Source: Anastatus disparis (taxonomy: Eukaryota; Arthropoda; Insecta; Hymenoptera; Eupelmidae). From it: 64,000 nt of DNA. Where the stretch lies: assembly GCA_017163975.1 (NCBI GenBank), contig JAFFSR010000220.1, forward strand, positions 11,240,001 to 11,304,000. Direction: 5' to 3'. This document shows, piece by piece, positions 12,181 to 26,900 of this stretch. Made by a program: the position numbers and the translations under genes. The notes beneath the pieces were generated by a model. It had not been told where the DNA came from. It searched no databases and saw nothing but the letters and a program-made list of their open reading frames with translations. Positions within the stretch are counted from its first letter, which is position 1. Each line of letters opens with the position of its first letter.

Positions 12181-13977
12181 CTTGTGTTCAATTATGTATA
12201 GGACATAATAATCTCGCGTGCCAACGATGGTATTATAGATCGATCGGTGTGTTGAAATTTTTGTGCGTCGACCAATATAAGGATTGGTTTATTGATGTTG
12301 GATATTTGAAAGAAAAAAAGAGGAGGAAGAAGAAGGGATATAGGTTAGGGGTTTCGTAAGTATCTGGAATGTAATAAGGATAATTTTTGAGAGAAATAAT
12401 GAAATTTTTATTTTATTTTATTTTTCAAAGGTCGTGGAATTTATAGGACGTGTGATAGAGAATGGAATTAAGAAAGGAATTTATTCGTAGAAGGTTGGTT
12501 ATTAATTTTTTTTTTATAACTTTTTTTAATAATGGATTTTTTGTATTATTAAGTATATATGGTTTTATAATGTATTAAATTTGTATTGATTTCAAGTAAG
12601 TATTTATTTGGCTTGACGTATTTTATTATGGCTGAAAGCACTTTTAATATAATAATGTTATATTGGTTGAAAATTTTTTTAAAATATAAAAAAATACAAA
12701 TTTGATGACTCAAAATTTATGTGATAATTTATTAATATAAAAAAAATATCTTGTCACATTATTGATGACAATCCCTCATTATAAAATTTAAAGTTTATTG
12801 AAAATTTATTTCAAAATTTTAATGAAAGTGCACTTAATAAGTTCTTTAAATATTTATTTTAAAATTAATATAAATTTATTATTAACAAGTTATTTATTCT
12901 ATCAAATTGAATATATTGTAAAATGAATGCATTTAATTAATATGAATTGATAATTATAGAAAATACGACATTGAATATAAGAATTATCGATTAATGCATG
13001 AATATAGTACTCACATTAAAACATCATACTTTCTTTGTCAACGTTAATTTGATAAAAGTTAAATATTTTAATAAAAAGATTGTTTGAACTTTACTTTTAA
13101 AAATTTCTATGTAAAATTTAAAATTAAATTTTTTATGTATTTACTGAAAAGTCCATGTGAGTGAAAAATTTTGAAAAGAAAAAAAATTGAATAATAAACA
13201 TTTCTGAAATACTAACCTAACAATAAATTTGAAAATATAAAAAAAAAGCGCAACACTGTCTCCGACGACATTTGAAAAATTTATTCACGTTCGTAAAGGC
13301 TGAAAGGAAGGATCGAAGTTACAACAGTAAAGAAGCTTAGCATGGAAAAGATGTGAAAAAAAACGTTACTCGTGCACGAAAAAAAAAAGAAACAGAAAAG
13401 TAAAGCCAAAGAAGGAAAAAAAATGATATTTTTTTTTTACTTTCGTATATAGCGATGAAAGTATCGCGAGTCACAGTACGTGCCTTGAATTTAATTGAAA
13501 ATTCATTGGGAAACTCAACGATATTCACCATAGACGTGACCTACGCGTAACGCATAAATCCATCATAAAAAAAATGGACCGTTCTTTATTTTTTTTTTTA
13601 TATTTGCGCATTTTAAAAGCGATTATGCGTAAAGAAATGATTTTTACAATTGTAGAGCTCAATGAGATTTGTATAATAAATGGAGTAACCGTTAAGTACC
13701 TTGAAAGGTAGCACGTAGAAAGGATTATGAAATGTAAAAAAATTTAATTTTTCTGATATTTCAGATGAAATCCAGATATATAGGTAGAAAATGTTGATTG
13801 TAAAAAGCCCTGTTGCATTTTTTGAATTAATTAATCATTTTTATCCTCTTCTGATAATAAATCATGTGCACAATCGATAGTAAATTAAACGAAAACAAAA
13901 TCATCAAAATTAAATAATTATATAAATATAAAAAAAATTATGATTTAAGCCAAATTGTCTTGCCAATGATTGTTTTA

Positions 13978-14134
13978 ATTTTTTTTTATTTAACGTCACT
14001 ATATTTCAGCTATCATAGCGATGCTAATGAGCGACGAATGTTGTCAGTGTGTTTGTGAATAAAGCACATGTAACGTACAGTGGTGCTTGTATAAATCGGC
14101 CGAGAGGAAGATTCGAACTCGTATCCACGAGATA
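13978..14134 (-). mobile_element. tRNA-derived SINE, copy 3, 5'-truncated
   Basis: Inverted copy: T-rich start, TTTAACGTCACTATATTTCAGC, GTGTTTGTGAATAAAGCACA, GTAACGTACAGTGGTGCTTG, then the B box as GATTCGAACTCG. It stops in the anticodon arm; the A-box half is missing, the usual result of incomplete reverse transcription or later loss. Confidence 0.9.
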
Positions 14135-15878
14135 TTTGATTATTTTAAATAGAAGTCTACAACACATTAAATTAAAATCTAATTGACAATCTCTATGAAA
14201 ATATCGAATTCTTTTACTCTTAATACCATCATAAATTCATATTGATTTGCTAATACCTCGCATATTTAATTAAAGTACCAAAATTTCTCACAATAAATAG
14301 GATAATTCCAAGATCCATTAATATTTCAACATGTGCATTGCGTAATTCGACGAGAGAAGCTTACGTTTGATAATAAAGCCTAATGGCTATAACGATTGTC
14401 GGTGTTTCACAGACAATACATTTCATAATCTCATTTCATAGATTATGTCCCTAAAACTCTCGAGAAATAATTTGAGCTTTATTGGGTATATGATTCTTAG
14501 AATTTATATCGTCGGATTGTTCTTGAAATGGAATCAGTGTGCATATAATTTTGGTTGTTTAAAGTTTTATAGATTATAGTATAATATTTTCTAATATCGT
14601 ATGAAAAAGGATGTAAAGTATAAGAGAAAGATTTCCTGTAATTTTGTAATTGTGATTTTAATCTTTTTGGATTTCTTGAATGACTAAAATAGTCTGATAA
14701 AAGAATATGTAAAAAAATAATTGAGTTTCTTGTCAATTTTGCAATTGATAAACTATAATTTATTATTCTTGAATTAGTTCATACTCTTACATTGAAAATG
14801 TTTTCTATTTTCTTTAAACATAGTAGAAAAATATATTAAAAAAAAATATAATATTAATGTTTGTAAGTACGCGAATTATAATTTTACATTTCATAACTTA
14901 AATATTAATTAAACAAAAGTAGTTTTAAGTTCGTTTATCTTTCAACATGTATTTACATTTTACATTTTTTTAAAAATCATAGTTTCAAACTTTCTTATAT
15001 CGCAAAAAATTTTTTTAAGAAAAAAAATTAATATTTTCCAGTACTTGCTCGTTTAGTAATAATGTTTGTGTAAAATTTTCCACCGCTAATATTTTCAAGT
15101 CATATTTTTTAACTGATATATTCTTGTCATCTTTCGTTATAAAATACAGTGAAAATAAAGCTTTCTTATTTCTGAACTTCTATTGAATATAATTTTCTTT
15201 TTTATCAGGATAAACTTGTATTTGTAATATAAAATCCTATGTACAAGCAAAGGCATTTATTTTATAGATTTTACGACGTAAATTTACTCATTTCAATAAT
15301 TACATTTTTTATTTCAATTTTCTAAGCACCTTTTTATGCAGAACATTAAATAGGTAAAGATTATATATTTTTGTTTTAAAAAAATTTCAAGTTTAAGAGT
15401 TATTGAAATTTCTTCAAAAAGACAATGCTCTTTTTCAAAATAAGAATAATACTTTAACAGAAGGATTCTGATTGTTAAGCTTCATCTCATTAAAAAATAA
15501 AACAAAACCTCTACAGTTTCAATCGAATTTTATAGTATAGAAAATGTATAAAGTTACAGTTAGTACTGATTAAAAAATTGTATTTAGACTAAACCATAAA
15601 AAATGTGATAATAATAATTGTATAGATTATTAACTGTTTATGTATTGATAAAGAAATATTACACAGTTTAATTTCAAAGTATTTTTCATTTATTTACGTC
15701 CTTGTTTTCTCAATTATCTTGTATGCTTAAGCGAATTATTTTTATTAATGAATTATGCAAGATTTTAATAAGAACTACCAAAATGAAGATTAAAAAACAT
15801 GTTTCTCATTGTCATTTAAAATTAAGACTATTTCCTAATAATTAAATCTAGTGTGAATCGTCAATTAAAAGCAGTAGT

Positions 15879-16086
15879 GAGGTCGTCAGTGGCTCAGTTG
15901 GTAGAGCGATGGATTCGTAATCTCGAGGTTCCGAGTTCGAATCCCGCTCTCGGCAGCCTGTTTATGCAAGCACCGCTGTACATTACATGTGCTTTGTTTT
16001 CAAGCACACTGACGATCTCCGTCGCTAATTATCATCGTGATGATAGCTGTAATACAGCGATGTTAAATAAAATAAAAAATTAAAAA
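15879..16086 (+). mobile_element. tRNA-derived SINE, copy 4
   Basis: Head GTCAGTGGCTCAGTTGGTAG, B box GAGTTCGAATCCCGC, body CACCGCTGTACATTACATG, tail ATACAGCGATGTTAAATAAA. Has the CTGACGATCTCCGTCGC variant shared with copy 7. The chance frame over it (15853-16083) is not a gene. Confidence 0.93.
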
Positions 16087-16213
16087 CACTAGTTCGCAAT
16101 TGCTCTACATTTATATTTTTTTATTGCGCTATTTATTTTTATATAAAATAGATATTACCATTTTCATAAATTAAAACATTGAATAACCCACAAGTGTGTG
16201 AGGTTATATTATA

Positions 16214-16443
16214 CCGTAAAGGACGTAGTTCCTGATCAGGGCGTAATTTCTGATCATTATTTATTATAAATCATAATCTTTAAGATTTTAGTAGGAAAAA
16301 CCTTTTTTTAATTTATGAGGAAAAATAGATTGAGCGTAAGAAATGCTTCGTTTGTGTGAAAAAGAAATATAATTTTACTTTTTTACATGTAAATATGTGA
16401 TCAGAAATACCTCTTAGGTGATCAGAAATTACGTCCTTCACGG
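16214..16443. mobile_element. 230-bp MITE with TA target duplication, copy B
   Basis: Same element in the same orientation as 9906-10139. By eye three substitutions and one 4-bp indel separate them. Terminal inverted repeat 16214-16238 with 16419-16443, three mismatches; TA flanks at 16212-16213 and 16444-16445. Confidence 0.9.
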
Positions 16444-18644
16444 TACTTTCTTGGATATATAACGAGAAAATTAAAACTAACACTCTCGTAAAATAACAAA
16501 GTTTTTATGGCAAGACTTCGTTTCACGCGCATAGCAGTTATGATTAAATAAGCTGGTATATCGGAAAATTTTGATTTTATATGTATATTTGATCGATGTT
16601 TTTACAGAGCAAATTTTAAAATTAAAATAAACAAAAGAGTAAATTTAATGATATAAGAATTGCTTTTAATTTATATTAGAATTATTTTTATAAGATTTTG
16701 CAATAAATCTTATTGACATAAAAGTAATATTTAAAATTTAAAAAAAGATGCAAAGATTTCATAAAAATTTTTAATAAAACATCCTTAGTTTGATACTTTA
16801 ATAAAATTTATTAATTTTAATCGATTTAACAAAATAATTTATGAACATCGCCCATAATATCTTAAAGTATTAAACTAGAAAGATTTTCAATGATAAATTT
16901 GACGTTAATTAGGTGTGACAAGATTTGAGCGTATATAGTCGAGAGCCATTGAAAATTTCATTTTGTTAGATGCTATTTACGCATGAATACGTAATTAACT
17001 ACAACGAAACTCTCCCCGTCATTTACAATATCTCGAAATAGTACAAGCAAACTTAATGAGGTATCAATACCATTAAAATTCTAAATAAATTGGATTAAAC
17101 CATCCGCTAATCGCTATATAGAGGTCAACTGCCCTCCCTCCCTCTTCCACCTATTTTTAACTGGCAAACCGTTATTCATATAAAGCTTAAAATTGCTTAA
17201 CCAACCGAAGAAATTTTAACAATGTTCAAACTAAAATCGTAAATGATGAAACTTGTTTAATGCACAAGTAGTGTATATCAGTATTTAGTCAGATAATGTA
17301 ATGGCATACTTTAGCATATGTAACATATGGTTGGAGTTTATTTTGGTATTATAAAGTTGGAAATTTTGATTTTATAGAAAATTAAAAACAGAATGCTTAT
17401 TTTAAGAAAGTTAATATAAAGTTTATTCGTTTATAGTTTAAATTAAATTAATTAACCTATGAACAGCAATTTAATAGTTTTCAAATTAATTTAACTTTTA
17501 GAAATTAAGGAACATATTTTCATAATTTATTGTAAAAATAATTCAAATTACTATTTAACAAGTTTTCTCTCTTCTTTACTTTAACTATGGAATAACTCGC
17601 GTGGAACACGCGGAAAGTAATGGGCTTTTCACTAAAATGACATGAGCAAGGGAAGGTGAGAAAAGAATAAAAAAAAGAAAAGATTGAAGAATAAAAAGAA
17701 GGAAGTTGGTAAGGTTGACACCAAAAGCACGTATAAGAAAGGGATAGGAGATATGGTAGTAACGTTAGCGAATTTTATCGTGCTCGGATTATTATGCAGC
17801 ACTTCCTTGGTATATAACGCCAAGCTCTTCCCCGAAAGATGAACGACCCTAGAAATTTAACGAGATCAATGGAGGGAAAGAAAAAGTTTTGGTCAGACCA
17901 CAAAGTATTATATAAGAGAAAGAAAGAACGACCAAATATTTTTTAACAATTTTTTTTTCATATTGATATGCTTGTTCATTCTCAGCATTTTTTTCTTTTA
18001 AAAAAATTACTAAATCGGCGTATGAATTTATAAAACTTAACGCTTTTTAGTCATGTTTATTCAGGCTGCGTATTCTGTATAAAATATGAAACCATTTTTC
18101 ATTAAGCTCCCATAGTGAAAAATTCAAATAGCAAATATTTTAGCATTCTATTTTTTATGATGATATAAATTGCTTTTTCCAGTATTATCTATATCCGATA
18201 ACTGAAATTTAGAGTTTTGTTAAAAGTGTAACAATGCATGCAATATAACGATAAATAATAATATATGGTCATACAAAAAAAATTTTTTTCCAAATATAAA
18301 ATCTTAAAATTTTATCACTTGGCAAATTTGCATAAAAAAATTATTAACCAAAATATTAATCCAACAGCAGATAATTCATTATTTTTACAAATTTTTAATA
18401 TTTCAGTAAATAGGTCAGCATTAAACGACATTTATGCAACATCGAGCATCATATAGTACATCAATGTAATTATAATGAAGCAATTTACAATGACTTCAAA
18501 ACCCCCTGAAGCACTTTGTTCGATTACTACACCTTAACGTTCAAGAGGATGTAAGCTGATCTTCAAAGACTATTACGAAATGTCTTCCTACTAAGCAATT
18601 AGTTTCCTCATGATTGGATGATCCAAGATTCTCTCTGCTTTATG

Positions 18645-18694
18645 GAATATGTAATTTACATATAATGCACATATACAATATGTAATTTACATAT
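18645..18694. repeat. Short local duplication
   Basis: ATATGTAATTTACATATAA occurs twice, 31 bp apart; each copy is itself nearly palindromic. Confidence 0.7.
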
Positions 18695-19220
18695 AAGACT
18701 TGGTTGGATGGGTGTTACCTTGTGTAATGGATGACAAAGATTTTATTTTTTACGTTTTTAACAAAATAATTTAGAAAATTCTCAGATATTACGATATTGA
18801 ATTTAAAAAAAGGAAATATTGAAAAAACAATGAATAAAATTGTATTTAGTGAATGCGAATATCTTTTAAAAAAAATCAAACAAAAATTCCGAAACAAATT
18901 AGATAAAACTAGTTTAGTTACTTTCAATATTTGCAAACCATTGTTTCTTTTTTATTTTTCATTCAAGTAACTTTTCACTTTATATTTACTCTTCGTTTAT
19001 TTGCCGTTGAATTAAAATGATATTTTAAAATGAACAAACAAATTAAAGTTCGTTAAGAAAATATCGAATGCAAATAAATGTTATCATATTGAAATATTTT
19101 TAACGCGTGCGAACGATAAATGTAAAGAAAACAATACGCTGGGTAAATATTGATGAAATATCAATTAATTATTATTTTAAAACAAATAATAAAATAAACA
19201 CGTTAAATTAAAGTAAAAAA

Positions 19221-19737
19221 TACACGGAGAAAATATTTCTACAATAATTACCATGAAAATCAGGGTGATCCTGGGACAAAATGACTTTCGCGAATCTTTT
19301 ACAAATAATTTTTATAATTAATCCTATAGGAAACTAAAATATTTATTGAACCGCTTATAAATTTTACCTTCACATCTAGTAAAAATAAAAGTTAATATTC
19401 ACGAGCGATCTCAGGAAAATTTGTAACGATTTTAAATAATTTTTACCACTTTGTCTGGGTAATTTTGATTGTGATTCTATATATATGAAATTAATACTGA
19501 AATCAATCTCGAGAGATTTGCATTGATTTTTATTTGTTCGATAAATCCGAACTTTTGAACATTTATTTTAAATAAATTTTTGAGGTTATTTTAACATATT
19601 TTCCTGAGCGGTAATTTTTACCATGACAATCTTATAATTATTCTATAACCCCCACTTTATCCCAAGATCACTGATCGAAATGATAATATTTTAAATGTTT
19701 TTCATTGCCTTTTCTATAAACATATTTTCTGCGTGTA
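19221..19737. mobile_element. 517-bp element with TACAC...GTGTA termini
   Basis: Left end TACACGGAGAAAATAT, right end ATATTTTCTGCGTGTA: inverted, one mismatch in 16. Subterminal parts also pair: GTGATCCTGGGACAAAATG (left) with CACTTTATCCCAAGATCAC (right), both 40-60 bp inside. No coding frame. A CACGGAGAAA-type end recurs in insect MITEs (recalled, not checked). Confidence 0.65.
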
Positions 19738-21640
19738 TAAACTTTATTAAATAAAATACATACAATCATTATTATCTTTAAAAAAAAACAATAAATTATT
19801 ATCGCTTGCTAAGAAATTTTCTTATGGTTGTGCACATGTTGCTTGTAACACGGTTTTAACAAGTACCATATACATATAATATTGAAATAGCATTTCAGCA
19901 ACGTTGAACGCCTCGAAGGATTTAACCCTGAGGACGAATTACATATCAAGTCACAAGCAGTTTGCTAAAATCTATATATGGCCCGTAGCTATGAATGAAA
20001 GTTGAAATAGTGTTAAAGCTTAGCCGTAAGGGACAAATAATCACCTATAGCTCTTAAAGTAAAGGAGATAGAGAGAGAGGGGGGGGGGAGAGAGAAAGCG
20101 ACATTCAATTAGAATCGTTACTCCCATGAGAGTTAAATGCCTTCAAGCTTGGGTTATAGAAGCTTTGGTGATAATAGAACTTGGTAATACCTATATATAT
20201 ATGTTTTAGTTCACACAGTTTTACGTTCTTTTTTTTTCTTTCAAGAGAGGTCCAAGTGCCTCGTTATGGAGGTAAGGAAGATTGCAAGAGTGAGATTGGT
20301 GGAAATTGGGAAAAGATAGGTCGAGAGTAAAACCAGTCATTTTTTTTCCTTCAAGAGATGAAGAGGCTTTTTCATAGACGAAGAATTTTTTTTAAAGCTA
20401 TTTGACATGTACTTTGATTTTTTCTTGATTATCAGATGTTATTTAGCAAAATTGAATGAAAATTTTTTTTATTTCTCAACACGTCTATTTGTCGAGCAAT
20501 AAATTTAATCTTTTTTCAAAGAGATTATTTAATTAACAATGGTATATTTAGCGATAGCTGGTTTAAGAAATTTAATTAGTTGTTTCCTTGTGAATATCAT
20601 ACAAATGTATATATATACCTTAAATACTGAAATTTGCATAATAGAAATAACTAAATTAACGCATGGGTGCTTGTTTCGTTGAGACATAATAAGCATTATT
20701 AGAGAGATTAGAACTTTCGTTTCTACTTTTAGTAAATAAATTTCTTTATTTAATTAATAATAACATAATTCTTATTTAATATCCTTGTTTAATTAAATTT
20801 TAAACGAAAAAATTCATAATAATTTTAAAATTGCATACACAAAGAAAATTGATTATTTTTCATTGCATCATAATATTTTCATTTAACACTCTTAAAAATT
20901 CATAAAAAATTGAAATAAAGAAATGAATATGAAAACATGAAAACTGTAACTCTTTTAGATTATACAGAAACTATGTAACAAGAAAGGTCGAAAGCACTTA
21001 AGTGACACCTCCTCACTTAACCGCAAAGTGGAAGGAACGTTAGAACGCTCGTAATTGCGGGATAAGTAACGCTCTGATGGAAATTTCAGAAAGTCCCTCC
21101 TTGAAAACCTGCTTTACTATATTTATGTATTCATTTACTTTTCAGGCTTGTTATATCAAAGCTTTTACCTTTATTATTTATTTTAATTGTGTTTAAACGT
21201 TACATAAATTCATTATTTTTAAGAACGCAAAAATGCATGATTCACTTTTTATTTGATACGCGCAGTTTGCTATTCCAGTTGAAAAAAAAAGAAATGGAAT
21301 TGAAGATTAACAACAATTTAATTCAAATGTTAAAGTCTTTTGAATTCTACACTGTTAAAAGAGGCATGAAATGTAACCGGTGTACTTTATTTTTCAACAA
21401 AATTCGCACTTGAAATTTAATGCGTTTCGTCTGTTAAAATGATATGATAGTACAATATGCATGAAAATCAATTTTTCTTAATATCAACTTAATGCTGATT
21501 TGTTTAAAAAGCATTATACATTTTATTGTAGAATCACATGAAATTAAACAAAATAAAAATTACATGAAATATCATGTAATCACCAGTGAAATTGCAGTAA
21601 AATATATTAATTTTAATGTTAATAAATATTAATTTCCATG

Positions 21641-21825
21641 TTTTTTTTAACGTTGCTATATTTATGCTATGCTATTTTTGCTATGCTAATCAGCGACGGA
21701 GCTCGTAAGTGTGCTGGTGAACAAAGCACAGTGCTTGCATCAATCGGCTGTCGAGAGCGGGATTCGAGCTCAAAACCCCGAGATTACGAACTCAACGCTC
21801 TACCGAATGAGCCACAGACCGACTC
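21641..21825 (-). mobile_element. tRNA-derived SINE, copy 5
   Basis: Inverted copy with B box as GATTCGAGCTC and A box as CTACCGAATGAGCCA. It lacks about 13 bp in the body (GCACA joins GTGCTTG where others have GTAACGTACAG between), and its tail region has a short ATGCTATTTTTGCT duplication. The chance frame 21638-21865 is this element. Confidence 0.92.
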
Positions 21826-23769
21826 TTTTAATTTTCATTTATATTATACTTTAATATCATTCTAATGATCGAAAGACATTAAATTTCACGTGCAAATTTC
21901 GTTAGAAATTAAAGTGCGCACATTAAATTTCATCTCTCCTTTATCATTGTATGTTATTACAAAAAATATCTTAACGACCGTTAAAATATCCTAAAAATAT
22001 GAAAGATGAAAAGATTATAAACCTATATCTTAATTAATTCAGTTCATTTAATTGTGCGTTAGTTTCGAAGCCAAGCACTGCAATATTATGTGTCCTATTA
22101 AATTTAGCCTATAGCAAAATTATGTGCTCATGACGTTGATTGACGTCAGTATCAATGAATCCTTCAATTTCAATTCAACATTATGTATTTAATTATAATA
22201 TTAATATTGTTTAAAGTGAACAATTTAAAATTATATATCGTATTTGTTCTAACTTTGCATAATTTTATACGGATATGCATTATCAATTTTCTCATTGTAC
22301 AAAACTTATGTCTATTTAGAAGCTAAAATAAACTTCAAACGTTAATAGATAATTACGCGATGTGGTATTAGAGCGTAGTTTATCAAACTTGATTCAAATT
22401 TAAATAAACTAAATTCTATATGTGATTAACTCTGGCTGGATAAATTATGAAACTTTTAATTATTTGTTTATTGTTGCGCAGAGCTTATGTTTAAGCTTAT
22501 AAGTACTCTTAGATATTTTGTATCAATTATTAGAAATGAGGAGGGGGTGGAGCGAAAGATTAATAGAAATTTTTCCATCTTCTTGAAAATAGTCGACTCT
22601 TATAAATTTAAATGTGTATTTTGGTTATTCGGCTAATTTGAATTTGTAAACATTTAAATTCAAATTAAAAATACAATGAAAGGTAAATAATTGGAATGAT
22701 CAAAGTTTTACCACAAGCAAAAAGAAAATTATCGTTTTTTTCAGGTTATTTAATAATTAATTTGTAATATTTGTAACATTATCATATTTCATTTATTAAA
22801 TGCAATGATTACTCTAAATAAGAAACGAATTTTCAAAGTACTCTTTAAAATTGTATTCTGTATCTAAAAATAAATATTAAAGTTCTCAAATGATATTATA
22901 ACAGCCCCATTAAAACTGATAACATCATCGTTTAATAATTTAAAGAGCAAAACAGTCGAGTTGAAAGAACTTTTTCTCCATGGAAAAACATCAATGTCAA
23001 CCGTTTTACAAAATTGGAAGGGGAAGAAGATAGTAAAAATGTCTTAGCTATAAAATAATCCTCTAGTGTTTTAGCCTTATTGTACTTGTGTCTTATAGTA
23101 TATATATAAAATAAAAAAGGGAGAGGTAATAATTGTTCCCTCAAGTCTCGTCTTTCTAAGTAAACGTAAGTAAGACGAAGAAAAAAAAAATATTGCTTAG
23201 ACCACGATAAATTCTGAGAAAAAGCGAGTGCGGAAAGATAAAAAAAAGAAAAAAGAAGAAGAATTTACGCACGGCTGAATTCTTTCTTTTTCTTTCTCGA
23301 GATCATTCACCAAAAATTGCCTACCGAAGATATAGGGATGTAATCGTTATTCTGAAAATAGAAAGGATAAAAAAGAAAAAAATAAAGAGAAAAAGTTATC
23401 TGACGAGATATTTTTTATTTTTGCTTAAAGTTATTTAGAAAATTCAAGAATTTTTTTTGAGTAGTTAATAATAAGTGATTATTTTATTGTAAAATAGTTC
23501 AATAAAAAATATTGTTGGTTTGTCTTTTAAATATAGATTGAATTTTTATACATTTCATTTGTTTAGTTATTTTTTTGACATTCAAAATTGAAACTCGATT
23601 AAATTTTTTAAAAATTTAAAAATCGCATTCACAAAATTGCTTTTTCAAACACTGTAAATATTTTTGTTTTATTAAATAATATTGATGTATGGATTACACA
23701 AAGAAAACCTGTAATAATATTGTGATTCGTTTTTATACCACGCTCAACAAAAAAAATAATTCTTTTTTT

Positions 23770-23963
23770 TTCCTCTATTTTCCTACATTCAATAAAAGTA
23801 CATCAATGAAAATATAATATACGTTTTCAAAAAAAAAAGTCCGGAAATTCCTTTTTTTTTTGTAAAAAAAAAAATGAATACATTTTTTTCTCTGCATTCA
23901 ATAATAATACATAAATGAAAATATAATTTATTTTTATAAAAAAAAGTCCAGAATTTATTTTTC
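23770..23963. repeat. Two diverged ~110-bp tandem copies
   Basis: ACATTCAATAAAAGTACAT (23785) … AAAAGTCCGGAAATTCC and GCATTCAATAATAATACAT (23894) … AAAAGTCCAGAATTTA. AT-rich, non-coding. Confidence 0.65.
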
Positions 23964-26900
23964 CTCGTAATTTCATATCAAATATTACCAATATACGTTG
24001 TTGACAATATTCTCAATGGAATATGAAAAAAAAATATATGAGCCCGAGAGCACATGAGCCTTCTAATTTAATCAAGATGACATTGACGATTCTTTAGAGG
24101 CGTCATCTGCGCGTTAGTCAGAAGCCAGCGGAAATTGGAAAGAGGCTGAAGAATCTGAATTCTAGTTTGGTATAATATAAGAGAATTGACAATACTAAAA
24201 GGAAATGTATTGTATAGTAGTAAAAAGAAATTATTGTTATTATTATTATTTTTTTCTTCTATTTCCAATTTTCGGGCTTTGTTAAATATGTGCCTTATTA
24301 ATAATGTAAATACATTATGACGAATGGCGGAAATGAATTTGCGTATTGCTTACATATTTTTTTCTATTATGAATAAAAAATTAGGTCATAATATAGATTG
24401 CAAGTTTTAAAAATGTTATTTGAAAAAATTTATTTTTCGGTACAACAAATTTTTTCTTTTATTTAAACAAAAGAAGAGTAATATACTGTTACATATTTAG
24501 AAAAAAAGTATCACTGTTGTTAAAAGTTTGAACATGTAACATGTATATACTTGTGTAATTCATACTAATGTACTTTCGTTATCGTATAGTTTATCAAAGA
24601 AAAAAAAAACGTGATATTGATTCATCTGATCTTATACCGAGAAAAGAAATTTTGAAAAAAAATATAACTTTTATTCAATTTAATATTGATTTTCACGATA
24701 ACATTTCAAAAAAGTTCAATTGCAAGCTCCCAAACAAATTTTAAATCATGTAACTTCCAAACTTTTAAAAAAGTTTTGAAAAGATATAAAAAAAAACAAA
24801 GAAAGAAAAATCAATCAATTGGAATTCAAATTTATATATAGAGAGATATACCGACTTGTGTGTCAATATATCGACAAACTCTCTTCATAATATAAAGGAG
24901 GTCACACGCCCTATGAAGCATCGCACAAACATCGAATACATATATATAGAAGTAAAGGGGGGTACTATACCAAAACAAAACTCCCTATCTCGCAAAACTA
25001 TGTTCCCCCATAAAGCATGAACTTTCTGTATATAGTATATTAAGGCAAAACAAATGTTGTACGTTGACAGGCACGTTTGGAGTTTACTAAAACTTCTTAG
25101 ACTGAAATACACAGTCTTTATCTCACTCTCTCTCTCTCTCTCTCTCTTTCTGTCTATAGAAAATTTGATAAGAATCAAATGGCTCGTTATCCACGCCAAG
25201 GTATAGCTTTAAGAGGAGGAGAAGGTGGCATTGATAGTTTCAACACTTAATTTTAGAACTTTCTGAAAGTTAACTTTACTCTTAAAGCATACTGATAAGC
25301 GGTCAACGGAAACTTAAGATATAACACCTTTAAAACTGCCCGTATGCATGCAAATTTAATTTTCGAATTGATGTTAATAAACGTCGTCAGAGTTTATATA
25401 CGTGAGTTTGTAAATCAATGATTTTTATATATTTTTTCAGAAACGTTTATTTTTTTATAAAAAATTAATATTCTGCCTTCTTAATGAAGAGTTTTGATTG
25501 ACATGTGATCATTTTCTGATTAAACGTTGAAAATCATTTACGACATCAATAATATAAATAAAATTTTAAACTATTTAATTTGACTATTTTATTGGTGTAA
25601 AAATGTAGGAAACCTTGAAAACATGAAAAAATGCACGAATTAATTTTTAATAATTTAATTTCTGAAATCTCATCAGTATTTATTTTTAAAAATTATATAA
25701 TTTCAGATAGTAATGCTTAGAATAATTTTATAATTTTAATTCTAGCATAAGGTTATATCAGATAATAAAAGTTTGATGAATTCAATTACATGTGAAGTAA
25801 ATGGAAATTAAGATTTTGAAAGATGTAATAGATAAGAATAAATACTTTATGATAAGTAATTTCAAGAATTGTACTTTAAAATTACTTTTATTCAATAAAT
25901 TAAATATTTAACAAATTAATTACTATAATATTTTTATAATATATCACAATGATTGATTTGTTTCTCATATGAATATTAAAATAAATGATTTTGTCAATTA
26001 GCACATTGTATTTTAAAATAATTTTATAAAATTACCCAGTTTAGACACGTACTTTAAATTAAAGTTTAAGTTCTGTTAAGTAAATAAATTTACAGTTACA
26101 TAATAGTTAAAGTACACACGTACAAGGGGAACGTCTTACGATTCAAGTTTATGCAGATGTTAAACTTCAACTGAATTTAAATGCAAGATGCTGCTACGTT
26201 TATGAAATATAATGTAATCTAACCATTTGTCTTATAACGAATTATCAATACGTTTTTTCTATGATTATCATGTGTTGACTCATTTTTACTTTTTACTTTT
26301 TAACAACTTTTAGTTTACGCGTTATATATTGTCAGGTAATACTATTTTTTATAATTATTTATGACATTACAACATTTAACACTTTGCTTTTACTATTAAT
26401 TATTTATTAATACAGCTTATTTAATTTATTAATAATTCAATCACATTGACCATAATTACTAATCTAGATTAATTGAAATTCTCAAATTATTCCGATGAAT
26501 TAAGATTTAAATGAAATAAAATAACTTTGAATTTTGAGTTAATTCTCAAGGCTGCAAGAGCTTTTAAAAAATTATTGATTGCCATTAATTTTTTTCAACA
26601 TTGGCTTTAAAATTAGTATCAAACAAATCAATCAAAAGAGTCAATTTTAGTTGATAATGTATCCAAGAGTATTATCTAATTCTTCTTCCAATTCTCTGCA
26701 ATAAAGCCGACATTAGAGGATCGCACACATATACCTATTTCAGGATTCAAATCACCTGTCACGGAATATTAATTCACTCGATTCCAAGTACCTTCCTTGT
26801 ATCACGAGCAGAGAGAGAGAGAGAGAGAGATGAAGGAGACATAAAATGAGAAAGAGGATGAACGGGAAGTCCGCGGAGAATCGTTTTCGATCAATCACAG

